DNA from: CAISIP01 sp043759735
GTDB lineage: Bacteria; Pseudomonadota; Gammaproteobacteria; Burkholderiales; Burkholderiaceae_C
Assembly: GCA_043759735.1 (NCBI GenBank)
Contig: JAYUQC010000031.1
Location: 1-5,694, forward strand
DNA length: 5,694 nucleotides
Direction: 5' to 3'
Part shown: piece by piece, positions 1 through 5,506 of the stretch
Numbering within the stretch: position 1 is the stretch's first letter
How the letters are laid out: each line of letters starts with the position of its first letter
Notes under the pieces: generated by a model
Seen by the model: the letters and a program-made list of their open reading frames with translations, nothing else
What the model was told of the DNA's origin: nothing
Databases searched by the model: none
Program-made: the position numbers and the translations under genes

Positions 1-114
1 GCAGTGGTGCTGCTGGCCATCATGCTGGACCGGATCACCGAGACCTTTGGCGCGCAGCGTGCGCGCCAGACCTGGCGCGAGCGGCTGGGGCTGGGCGCCA
101 AAAGGCAGGATTGA
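1..114 (+). pseudogene. C-terminal end of ProW-like glycine betaine/proline ABC transporter permease
   Basis: The open frame from base 1 to the TGA at 112-114 encodes 37 residues containing AVVLLAIMLDRITETFG, which matches the last membrane helix and end motif (LAIILDRIT) of ProW/OpuAB-type permeases. These are inner-membrane subunits of osmoprotectant ABC importers (glycine betaine, choline, proline). The frame has no start here. Its first 47 bases are identical to 5648-5694, and reading from there into this segment gives one continuous frame, so the two pieces are probably the same gene cut by the window ends. The tail after the last helix (QRARQTWRERLGLGAKRQD) is basic and looks like a natural C-terminus. 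No ProV ATPase or ProX binding protein is present, so no working transporter is encoded. Confidence 0.72.
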
Positions 115-202
115 ACCTGGATTCGGTTGAACCGGAAACGCCTCGTCGCTGACGCAACAGAATCTGACGCTTCTTGACGCGAAGGTAGTCATTTTTGGCC
201 GA

Positions 203-393
203 TTCCTGTCAGACTTCGTCTTTGCCCACGGTTTTGCGCGGGTGTGGTGCGAAGACTGCGCGCACGACTATTTTGTCGCCTTTGCCTGCAGAGGCGGCCA
301 TGGCCCAGGTGCCGGCCGAGGTGCGCACCCGCATCCTGCGCGCGTTTGCAGGCCGCGGCCTGATCGGGCGCTTCGAGGCCAAGGAGATGACAG
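203..393 (+). pseudogene. Collapsed remnant of an IS91-type (Y2) transposase with N-terminal zinc-binding domain
   Basis: Two fragments in different frames resemble the zinc-binding transposase family related to IS91. The first (about 203-290) reads FLSDFVFAHGFARVWCEDC followed by AHDYFVAFACRG, with the first CxxC pair and the next cysteine of the N-terminal zinc finger. The second (about 294-393, another frame) reads RTRILRAFAGRGLIGRFEAKEM, which resembles a region hundreds of residues further on in full-length members. The second CxxC of the finger, the middle of the protein, the catalytic HUH/tyrosine region and the C-terminus are missing. This is an internal deletion plus frameshift, with no terminal repeats visible. 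It cannot be functional. The family call rests on remembered consensus, and the second fragment is less certain than the first. Confidence 0.6.
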
Positions 394-456
394 GTTTACC
401 AAATGTTCGCGTTCCTCGGAAGGGAAACCAAAGCGCCGTACTACACTGCTGACACC

Positions 457-804
457 ATGAGCGCTGCAATCCTTCGTTCCTCACCTGTCCTGGACGCGGC
501 GCGCGAATTTGCCAGGCGTGTGGGCTTGAGTTGGCCCCTGCGCGGTGCGCTGCTGTTTGGCAGCCAGGCGCGTGGCAGCGCCCACGCCGCCAGTGACACG
601 GACGTTGCCATATTGCTGGGCGGCGAGCCGGGTGACTTTGTGGCCACCAAGCTGGCGCTCGATGACGTGGCGTACGACGTGATGCTGGAGTCCGGTATTC
701 GCATCCAGCCGCTGCCGATCTGGGAGCGTGAATGGGCGCATCCAGAGAGCTACCTCAACCCGCGCCTGCTGCGCAACATAGCGCGCGAGGGCATGCCTCT
801 GTGA
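457..804 (+). CDS. MNT-family nucleotidyltransferase, antitoxin of a HEPN/MNT toxin-antitoxin pair
   Basis: This 115-residue protein is a minimal nucleotidyltransferase of the MNT (NTP_transf_2) type. The signature is FGSQARG (G35-S36 to G40) followed by SDTD with catalytic acids D47 and D49, and a third likely acid D74 in YDVML. These residues bind metal and nucleotide in the family. Known MntA antitoxins silence the partner HEPN toxin by adding AMP to a tyrosine near its active site. The stop overlaps the GTG start of the HEPN gene (GTGA, 801-804), which implies translational coupling. I chose the ATG at 457 because residues before it look non-conserved and the protein then has the usual length. 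An in-frame ATG at 403 would add 18 residues. No strong ribosome site precedes 457; a TACACT box at 442-447 could be a -10 element giving a very short leader. The gene looks intact. Confidence 0.85.
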   Translation: MSAAILRSSPVLDAAREFARRVGLSWPLRGALLFGSQARGSAHAASDTDVAILLGGEPGDFVATKLALDDVAYDVMLESGIRIQPLPIWEREWAHPESYLNPRLLRNIAREGMPL

Positions 805-1184
805 CACCGCAAGCGCTGATGCTCAAGGCAGACCGGGCGCTGGAGTCAGCCCGCCTATTGCTCGAAAGCGGTGATGTGGAAGGCGCGTGCAACCGTGCTT
901 ATTACGCGATGTTCGACGCGGCGCGTGCTGCACTGATCGCGTCAAACGCCCCAGTTGAATCGGAGGTTGCACGCACGCACAGCGGTTTAATTACAGCGTT
1001 TAGTCTGCATCTGGTTAAAACCGGCGTGATTCCCGTGGAACATGGCCGCGCCTTGAACAAGGTAGAAGACTTGCGTCTGATTGCCGATTACAGGGGTGAC
1101 CAAGTCACTCCGGATAGAGCGTTCTGGGCGCTGGAACAAGCAACCAGCTTTATTGCCACTATTCGCGCTTCTGTCCCTGTTTGA
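801..1184 (+). CDS. HEPN-domain protein, toxin partner of the MNT nucleotidyltransferase
   Basis: This 127-residue, mostly helical protein belongs to the HEPN (PF05168/UPF0332-like) family. The recognisable features are the helix with NRAYYAMFDAARAAL (residues 31-45), the RTHSGLITAF segment (58-67) followed by LVKTGVIP, and the late RLIADYRGD motif (92-100). HEPN toxins are usually RNases that act on tRNA or mRNA. The classical RX4-6H catalytic motif is not evident: the corresponding place holds R92-L-I-A-D-Y97, so RNase activity is uncertain, although Y97 could be the residue adenylylated by the partner. The GTG at 801 overlaps the MNT stop. An internal ATG at 819 is a possible alternative start. 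The frame is intact to the TGA at 1182-1184. No terminator hairpin with a T-run follows. Confidence 0.83.
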   Translation: MTPQALMLKADRALESARLLLESGDVEGACNRAYYAMFDAARAALIASNAPVESEVARTHSGLITAFSLHLVKTGVIPVEHGRALNKVEDLRLIADYRGDQVTPDRAFWALEQATSFIATIRASVPV

Positions 1185-1219
1185 CGCGGACTTCTGGGCA
1201 CTACCCCCGAAACCCGGCC

Positions 1220-1618
1220 CTAACGGCCACTCGGCGCGCCACCGTTCGCCGCCTTGAGGAAGGCAATCAGATCGGCGCCGTCACCGGTCTCGGGGACGCC
1301 GGCAAAGGTCATGCCGATGCCAGGCACCATGACCAGCGGTTGGCTCAGGAACTGATTGAGCGTTTTTTCATTTCACACAATGCCCGATTTCTTCATGGCC
1401 GGGGAATAGTCGGTGCCGGGCACGCTGCCGGCGCGTCGGCTGAGCAAGCCGCAATGCCAGGGCCCGACGCGATCGAAAGTCAGCGCGTGGCAGGCTGCGC
1501 AACGCGCATACAACTTGTGGCCGCGCGCGGCGTCAGGTGCGGCATGGGCGACCCTGCCCGGGCTGATGGCCGCCAATGCGAACAAAGCCACCGGCGCGAA
1601 ATGGCGGCACAAAATCAC
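1220..1618 (-). pseudogene. Class I c-type cytochrome, periplasmic, interrupted by an in-frame TGA
   Basis: Read from GTG at 1618 to TAG at 1220, the frame has 133 codons. It begins with a signal peptide (hydrophobic APVALFALAAI, likely cut after AHA at residue 26). CAACH (40-44) follows, the covalent haem site. Then come GSVPGTDYSPAMKKSGIV and, near the end, PGIGMTFAGV with M103 as the likely haem iron ligand, and a final helix ADLIAFLKAA. Codon 82 (1373-1375) is TGA. The family normally has Trp at this point (IVWNEKTL), so one base change TGG to TGA explains it. The region after the stop remains in frame and conserved, so the mutation is recent or a sequencing error. The GTG start overlaps the stop of the ferritin-like gene (GTGA), so the two formed an operon. 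The protein would carry electrons in the periplasm; its partner is unknown. Confidence 0.8.
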
Positions 1619-1881
1619 GCCATGAAAGCGCAAGGCACGGGCACTTCGCCAATCGCCTGGCGCAGGATGGCCCAATGCATGGCTTCGTCGCCCAAAATAC
1701 TCGCGGCCGCCTTGGCCAGGTCACGGTTGCCAAACAGCGGCACGGCACCCAGGTAGGCGCTTACGGCGCCCTGCTCCAGCGAGGCGGCAAACTTGAGCAC
1801 GTCGAGTTCCGCTTTCAACTGATCCGTCGGAAAATTGTATTTATCCTTGGCCTTGGCGGCTTTGCCACCCAGTTTTTCCAC
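1615..1881 (-). pseudogene. Ferritin-like domain protein, C-terminal part with degraded N-terminus
   Basis: The 88-residue frame contains KLGGKAAKAKDKYNF, then FAASLEQGAVSAYLGAVPLF with E36 and Y43, and ASILGDEAMHWAILRQAIGE with E66 and H69. This pattern (E...ExxH) fits the second half of bacterial ferritin-like proteins of the Ferritin_2/DUF4439 kind, a four-helix fold that can bind a di-iron centre. Such proteins are normally about twice as long and begin with a signal peptide and an earlier ExxH helix pair. The GTG at 1881 lies inside a conserved helix and is unlikely to be a true start. Another - strand frame upstream (about 1882-1940) reads YHGDERDQAHVAATQ, which could be the preceding helix after a frameshift, but no full N-terminus follows. 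It was probably translationally coupled to the cytochrome gene downstream. Confidence 0.65.
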
Positions 1882-2000
1882 TGGTGTGTCCCCTGTGTGG
1901 CGGCAACATGCGCCTGATCGCGTTCATCACCGTGGTACAGGGAACGCCTGGGTGTTGCGGTCATGCGATAGTTGTTGCCACGTCGTGTCGCCGGCACCAA

Positions 2001-2015
2001 TAAACAATTTGTTTA
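2001..2015. promoter_or_regulatory. Palindromic operator at the higBA promoter
   Basis: TAAACAA-T-TTGTTTA is a perfect inverted repeat with 7-base arms around a single central base. It sits 11 bases before the higB start and overlaps the first two bases of the -10 box. HigA antitoxins bind AT-rich palindromes in their own promoters, so this is the obvious autoregulatory site. Binding here would block RNA polymerase. The site is AT-rich within a GC-rich window, which supports a regulatory role. Confidence 0.65.
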
Positions 2016-2019
2016 CAAT
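2014..2019 (+). promoter_or_regulatory. Probable -10 element of the higBA promoter
   Basis: TACAAT matches the sigma-70 -10 consensus at five of six positions. It ends six bases before the GTG start of higB at 2026, so transcription would begin at or next to the start codon, giving a leaderless or nearly leaderless message. No good -35 hexamer lies 16-18 bases upstream, so the promoter may be weak or rely on other contacts. Confidence 0.5.
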
Positions 2020-2025
2020 CGCGCG

Positions 2026-2307
2026 GTGATCGAGACCTTTGCTAGTGCTGAGACCGAACGCTTTTTTGCCACGGGCAAGTCACGACGCTTGCCGCCGGAG
2101 ATTCTCAAACGTGGCGTGTTGCGGCTCACCCAACTGGACGCTGCGACAGGGGTCGAAGACCTGCGCCAACCGCTGTCCAACCGGCTCGAGGCATTGTCGG
2201 GAAATCGTCTCGGCCATTGGAGCATTCGGATCAATGACCAATGGCGCCTGTGCTTCCGGTTCGAGAGCGGGAATGCGTTTGACGTTGAAATCGTGGACTA
2301 CCACTGA
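2026..2307 (+). CDS. higB: HigB-type (RelE/ParE superfamily) toxin
   Basis: This 93-residue protein closely follows the HigB consensus. It starts VIETFASAETERFF, continues GKSRRLPPEI (residues 17-26) and NRLEALSG (52-59), and ends with SIRINDQWRLCFRFE (66-80) and DVEIVDYH (86-93). HigB is a ribosome-dependent mRNA endonuclease of the RelE fold. The basic residues and the RINDQWR strand form the active region in the family. I start it at GTG 2026 because that is where family similarity begins. An in-frame ATG at 1972 would add 18 unlikely residues upstream and would place the operator inside the gene. There is no ribosome site, in keeping with a leaderless start. The toxin precedes the antitoxin, the usual HigBA order. 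The gene appears full-length and intact. Confidence 0.92.
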   Translation: MIETFASAETERFFATGKSRRLPPEILKRGVLRLTQLDAATGVEDLRQPLSNRLEALSGNRLGHWSIRINDQWRLCFRFESGNAFDVEIVDYH

Positions 2308-2310
2308 GGA
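2306..2310 (+). promoter_or_regulatory. Ribosome binding site of higA
   Basis: GAGGA overlaps the end of the higB stop codon. Its distance to the two tandem ATG codons (4 and 7 bases) favours the second, 2318, as the translation start. Confidence 0.6.
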
Positions 2311-2314
2311 GCAA

Positions 2315-2626
2315 ATGATGAGCCCGAAAGCAATTCAGAATGGCTTACCCGCCGTGCATCCTGGCGAGTTCTTGCGGGAAATCTTGGACGATCTGGAGTT
2401 GACACAAGCCGCCTTCGCCGATGCAATCGGTGTGTCCCCAATGCGCGTGTCTCACGTCCTTCGGTGCGAGCGACCGGTGACCGCGGAACTGGCTTTGCGG
2501 CTCGGTCGCGCGCTGGGTCAAACGCCGCAATACTGGTTGAACCTGCAGGCCGCCCATGACCTGAAGGTCGCGCGGGCAGCGATGAAGGGCAGTTTGCTGG
2601 CGGTGCGTTCGCTGTCGCTGGCCTGA
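2315..2626 (+). CDS. higA: HigA-type antitoxin, helix-turn-helix (XRE) regulator
   Basis: This protein of about 103 residues has the HigA signature HPGEFLREIL (15-24), then a helix-turn-helix (about 28-50: LELTQAAFADAIGVSPMRVS, followed by HVLRCERPVT) and the closing TAELALRLGRALGQTPQYWLNLQ (56-78). HigA binds and neutralises HigB and represses the operon at the promoter palindrome. It lies 7 bases after higB, preceded by GAGGA (2306-2310). The second ATG at 2318 is 7 bases from that ribosome site and may be the real start; the first, at 2315, is 4 bases away. The frame is complete to TGA at 2624-2626. A caspase-family remnant begins within about 15 bases of the stop, so nothing that looks like a native terminator is left downstream. 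Confidence 0.92.
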   Translation: MMSPKAIQNGLPAVHPGEFLREILDDLELTQAAFADAIGVSPMRVSHVLRCERPVTAELALRLGRALGQTPQYWLNLQAAHDLKVARAAMKGSLLAVRSLSLA

Positions 2627-2640
2627 CTGGTGCGCATCAT

Positions 2641-2760
2641 GTCGTTCCGTCACTGCTGATCGGCAACGCGGCCTGCAAGTCGTCGCCGCTGGCCAATCCG
2701 GTGAACGATGTGCGGCTGATGGAAACCGTCCTGACCGAGGCCGGGTTCACCGGCATGAAG
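2641..2760 (+). pseudogene. Remnant of a caspase-family (peptidase C14) domain N-terminus
   Basis: The frame reads LLIGNAACKSSPLANPVNDVRLMETVLTEAGFTG in two contiguous parts (LLIGNAACKSSPLANPVNDV at 2653-2712, then RLMETVLTEAGFTG). It matches the opening of bacterial caspase-like (metacaspase/C14) domains, where a first strand (RVALVIGN.AY) is followed by L.NPvNDA..m...L...GF. Only about 40 residues remain. The catalytic His and Cys lie much further on and are absent, and there is no clear start codon or leader before the fragment. After GFTGMKVRS the sequence runs into the 3' end of the opposite-strand helicase gene, so the break lies near 2755-2770. Caspase-like proteases occur in defence, cell-death and signalling loci. 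The fragment itself cannot be active. Confidence 0.62.
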
Positions 2761-2766
2761 GTTCGC

Positions 2767-3876
2767 TCAATTTGGCCAAAAAACGGCCAATGTCTTGACC
2801 TGGGGACTGCCAAAGGGCAGCTTCAAATCTGCCAGCCTCGCCTGTACATGTGCGCTTGCAGATTGAACCCAGTCAGTGATCTGCGGTGCCGAAGCACCCA
2901 GCGCGGCAGTGTCTGAACGAAGAGAGCAGGCACCTAGCATTCGCATCACCTCCCAATCTCTGCGCAGTTCGAACGTGTCGCCAACAGCCACGACGGCGGC
3001 AACAACGCGGCTGCCCGGCATGCTCGTGTCTGTGACACGGCTTGAGATCTCCACCACAAGTAGCGGAGAGTCGAGCCCGCCAATTATACAAAGCGAGCCC
3101 AGCATCCGTTCGGACTGATGGAGCGCCATTTCCATCAGTGGATGGCCGACGCCCATCAGATCGCCCTCGCTTGGACTGGCCTTGCGATCGAAAACAAGGT
3201 TCTCGTACGACTTCTTGATGGCGTGCGTGGTGAGCCACTCTTCAGGTGTCTTGAAAGACAGCGCCAAGCCTTCGACCTTTGGTCGGCGACGGTTGTACAC
3301 GAGGCAGTTTTCAAAGAAAGGGAGCAGATCGGGTAGGTCCAACGGCGGTACGTCTTTCAGGTCGGACAAATCGAAACTCTGCGCATGTCCTACCAGGTCC
3401 TGCACTGCCTTGATCGCCGACTCGCCGCCGAGCGTGCCGCTGTTGAGGTCAAACCATTCGCCCAATCGCTCCCGCCCGACCCCAACTGCGCCACTGAACA
3501 GGCCATCGAACAGATTCGCTGCGCTCATGCCGAGGACCAGCTGCATCAGGTCCTCGGGTTCGTCCATGGCCGAGCCGATGGCCCTCATGATGCGGTTCAA
3601 TTTGGTCTCGAGCTTTTCCCAGATCATTGATTCGACTGTGTCGGGATTTCGAAGCGACACGACCCGAACGGTTTGCGTCTGGCCATACCGGTTCAACCGG
3701 CCAACGCGTTGGTGCAGTCGCATCGGATTCCACGGCAGGTCAACATGGATGAGCGCGCTGCAGCGCTCTTGAAGGTCGATCCCCTCTCCGCCCGCCTCTG
3801 TCGAGACAAGAAACCTCAGCCGCCCCGCGTTGAAGGCGTCGCAGGTGTCCTCTCGTCGAGCCGACATGGCGATCAC
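2767..3876 (-). pseudogene. C-terminal part of an SNF2-type helicase (Helicase_C domain), N-terminus lost
   Basis: The 369-residue frame begins inside the second motor domain of a superfamily 2 helicase. Motif V is STEAGGEGIDLQ (residues 25-36), followed by HVDLPWNPMRLHQRVGRLNR and YGQ, which holds motif VI (QRVGRLNRYGQ, 56-66). Then comes a long accessory region starting SLRNPDTVESMIWEKLETKL and MDEPEDLMQLVLGM, which recurs in bacterial SNF2-like helicases linked to defence loci. Motifs I to IV, including Walker A and the DExx box, are absent, so it cannot hydrolyse ATP as it stands. The apparent GTG start at 3876 is not native. A stop in the same frame lies a few codons upstream, and the sacsin-like ATPase frame overlaps it across 3740-3876. 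It probably descends from a full helicase whose 5' half was deleted. Its C-terminus near 2767 abuts the caspase remnant on the other strand and may also be altered. Confidence 0.82.
2772..2790. repeat. Short inverted repeat in the 3' end of the helicase remnant
   Basis: TTGGCC-AAAAAAC-GGCCAA is a perfect 6-base stem with a 7-base loop. It lies inside the last codons of the - strand frame, just before its stop. The A/T run is in the loop rather than after the stem, so it does not have the shape of an intrinsic terminator. Confidence 0.35.
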
Positions 3877-5218
3877 CTGTGAGCGCAGTCAGTTCTTCGT
3901 CGCGGAGCCCATTCGCACGTGCGTATGCGTCGAGCGCCGGCAGAAGTTCTGGGAGCACCACATCCTGCGCTAAGGCCTGGTTCCAATGCTGCAGCACCAA
4001 TTGCTGCGAGGCGTGGCGCGGCAGGTCCTCACGCGGCGCGTGCAGCCGCTCGTAGTCAGCAATGCCGCGCCGACCGGCATCCACGAAGAACTGTCCGTGC
4101 AGAACGATACGGTGCTCGCGGGCGGTGTTCGGAATCTGCGCGACATAGGTCAGCCGAAGCTCCTCGGTCGGCAGAAAGACCGCCCATTGCAGTACAAGGC
4201 GTCCGACGCCCTTGTCTGCGTGCGCAAACATGACCGCGCCTTCCGGACGCGTCTTGTCCGGGACGCTGCCCCACTTGCCAGAGTCCAGGATCGCTATGGA
4301 CTTGGGCCAGCTGTCGTTGCTGCGCAGTGACTCGAACGGCTCCAGTGAAGCGGCGACCCGTTGCGACACCAAGAACCGCAAGTGCTCTGACCTTGGGCGT
4401 TGGTCTGCCGCGGTCCCGGCGCATTGAAGCCCATCGCTTCGATGGTCCAATCGGTGCCCGCCGTCTTCACTAAGCTGCAGCTGAACCTTGAATGCGTGGC
4501 CACCAGTTGCCCCTGCAAAACGGGCGGTATGCAGGTGGCGCAGCAGCGGCAGCAGCAATCCCAATCGCTGGTCCACGTCGGCGGCCGACAGGAAGTCCAG
4601 ATCCTCGCCGTCGCGATCACCGGGGAATCGATCGATGATGCCGGGAAGCTTCTTCCCATCCAGTTCGGCGAGATGGTCATGCCGCCTCAACGGCACCCAC
4701 AGCATGAACCACGTGTTCCCGGTGCGGGCTTCGTCTTGCGCGCGGGCCACGGCCAGAAGGCTCGCGCGATCAGCTTCGCTGATCCGATCCCACCGCTGGT
4801 GGGTGTCCGAGGTGTTCTCGTCGCCGAACCATGGGCTGAGAATCTCGCAGTGCTCCTCCTGCCCGTCGAAGGCGACATAGAAGAAGCTCTCGCATAGATG
4901 GAAGACGCTCTTCATGCCGAGGCCGAACTTGCCGATCACAGCATCGTCTGCTGCCTTCCCGTTCAGCCCGAACGAGCGGATCGCCTGCTTGTCCTTGGGA
5001 TTGAAACCACCATCGTTCAGCACCCACAGCGCTGGACCTTGGAGCAACGGATGGTCCCCACCTGCAGCAAAGCCGGCGTGATGCCCGAACACCAGGTTCC
5101 CAGCACCAGCATCGTCTGCGTTCTGAACCAGTTCCTTCAGGATTGGAAAGCCGCTCTTGTACCGGTCCCGGAGGTTGTCGGCGATTAGATTGACGTAGTT
5201 CGTCGTGTACTTCGCCAT
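3740..5218 (-). CDS. Sacsin N-terminal (Hsp90-like, GHKL) ATPase, truncated, with an out-of-frame tail
   Basis: The 492-residue frame starts at ATG 5218. A stop (TGA) lies in frame 14 codons upstream and no other ATG intervenes, so the start is firm, though the ribosome site is poor. The N-terminus has a GHKL/Hsp90-like ATPase fold: ELVQNADDA (N box, E29, N33, D36), NDGGF (D69, G71) and GKFGLGMKS (G96-S104, the G2 loop). Later blocks such as AVMFAHADKGVGRLVLQWAV, FLPTEE and REHRIVLHGQFFVDAGRRGI are typical of bacterial sacsin-like ATPases. These are large proteins, often over 1,000 residues, that can sit beside helicases in defence regions. From roughly 3870-3900 to the stop at 3740 the frame is out-of-frame helicase coding sequence (final residues GDRPSRALQRAHPC), so about 450 native residues remain. 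The ATPase domain looks intact and might still be made. Confidence 0.82.
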   Translation of the reverse strand: MAKYTTNYVNLIADNLRDRYKSGFPILKELVQNADDAGAGNLVFGHHAGFAAGGDHPLLQGPALWVLNDGGFNPKDKQAIRSFGLNGKAADDAVIGKFGLGMKSVFHLCESFFYVAFDGQEEHCEILSPWFGDENTSDTHQRWDRISEADRASLLAVARAQDEARTGNTWFMLWVPLRRHDHLAELDGKKLPGIIDRFPGDRDGEDLDFLSAADVDQRLGLLLPLLRHLHTARFAGATGGHAFKVQLQLSEDGGHRLDHRSDGLQCAGTAADQRPRSEHLRFLVSQRVAASLEPFESLRSNDSWPKSIAILDSGKWGSVPDKTRPEGAVMFAHADKGVGRLVLQWAVFLPTEELRLTYVAQIPNTAREHRIVLHGQFFVDAGRRGIADYERLHAPREDLPRHASQQLVLQHWNQALAQDVVLPELLPALDAYARANGLRDEELTALTGDRHVGSTRGHLRRLQRGAAEVSCLDRGGRRGDRPSRALQRAHPC

Positions 5219-5506
5219 CTCGTTATCGGGCGAAGGATTGAACTGCCTTCCGGCTGATATTCAACGTCATAGTCGCTGCAGTAATGTCCGGTTAAATTGA
5301 TGCGAGCCGGTCGCAAAGCCAATGTTGGCGCGGGTTTCGAGCGATTCATGGGTGTCCACGATTTGAACACGGGGTCGTTACAAAACATACAGGGCGGCGT
5401 TCAACAATAGCTCTTTTAGCCGTCAAACCGTGGCGCCGCTGGATCAAGTCGAGTTTGGTAAGCGTCAGCACCCGGTTGCCGTTCAAGTTGGGCTGAAGGC
5501 TCAGCC
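5219..5506. other. Stretch of about 290 bases with no assignable gene
   Basis: Between the ATPase start and the permease remnant I find no recognised gene. A - strand frame (5185-5388) runs in from an ATG at 5388 and includes GHYCSDYDVEYQPEGSSI. It overlaps the start of the ATPase gene in another frame, and I do not recognise it. The stretch should hold the promoter of the ATPase gene, but no pair of -35/-10 boxes with good spacing stands out. Just before 5507 is a hairpin (5491-5506). This may be relic sequence of another element. Confidence 0.4.
5491..5506. repeat. Perfect short hairpin before the permease remnant
   Basis: GGCTGA-AGGC-TCAGCC forms a 6-base stem with a 4-base loop, ending directly before the ATG at 5507. 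No T-run follows on the + strand. It might mark a rearrangement point or be chance; no function is shown. Confidence 0.3.

Noticed and set aside
150..180. Three TGACGC copies at 150, 165 and 175 as iterons or operator repeats
   Set aside because: They are only 6 bases long and unevenly spaced (15 and 10 bases), with no replication gene nearby; chance is sufficient.
209..484. - strand frame of 91 codons over the transposase remnant
   Set aside because: It has no recognisable motif and overlaps the transposase-like fragments on the + strand.
1181..1756. Long + strand frame of 191 codons
   Set aside because: It is the antisense shadow of the cytochrome c and ferritin-like genes, which have clear motifs on the - strand.
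2772..2790. Intrinsic terminator
   Set aside because: The stem is only 6 bases and the T-run lies in the loop, not after the stem.
3182..3772. Long + strand frame of 196 codons
   Set aside because: It lies opposite the helicase remnant, whose motifs V and VI are unmistakable on the - strand; the + translation is low-complexity Ser/Arg/Thr.
4400..4897. Long + strand frame of 165 codons
   Set aside because: It is antisense to the sacsin-like ATPase, which is coherent throughout on the - strand.
5389..5506. Integron attC-type site (GTTCAAC-like cores and a hairpin)
   Set aside because: The paired inverse core and complementary arms of an attC site are not present.
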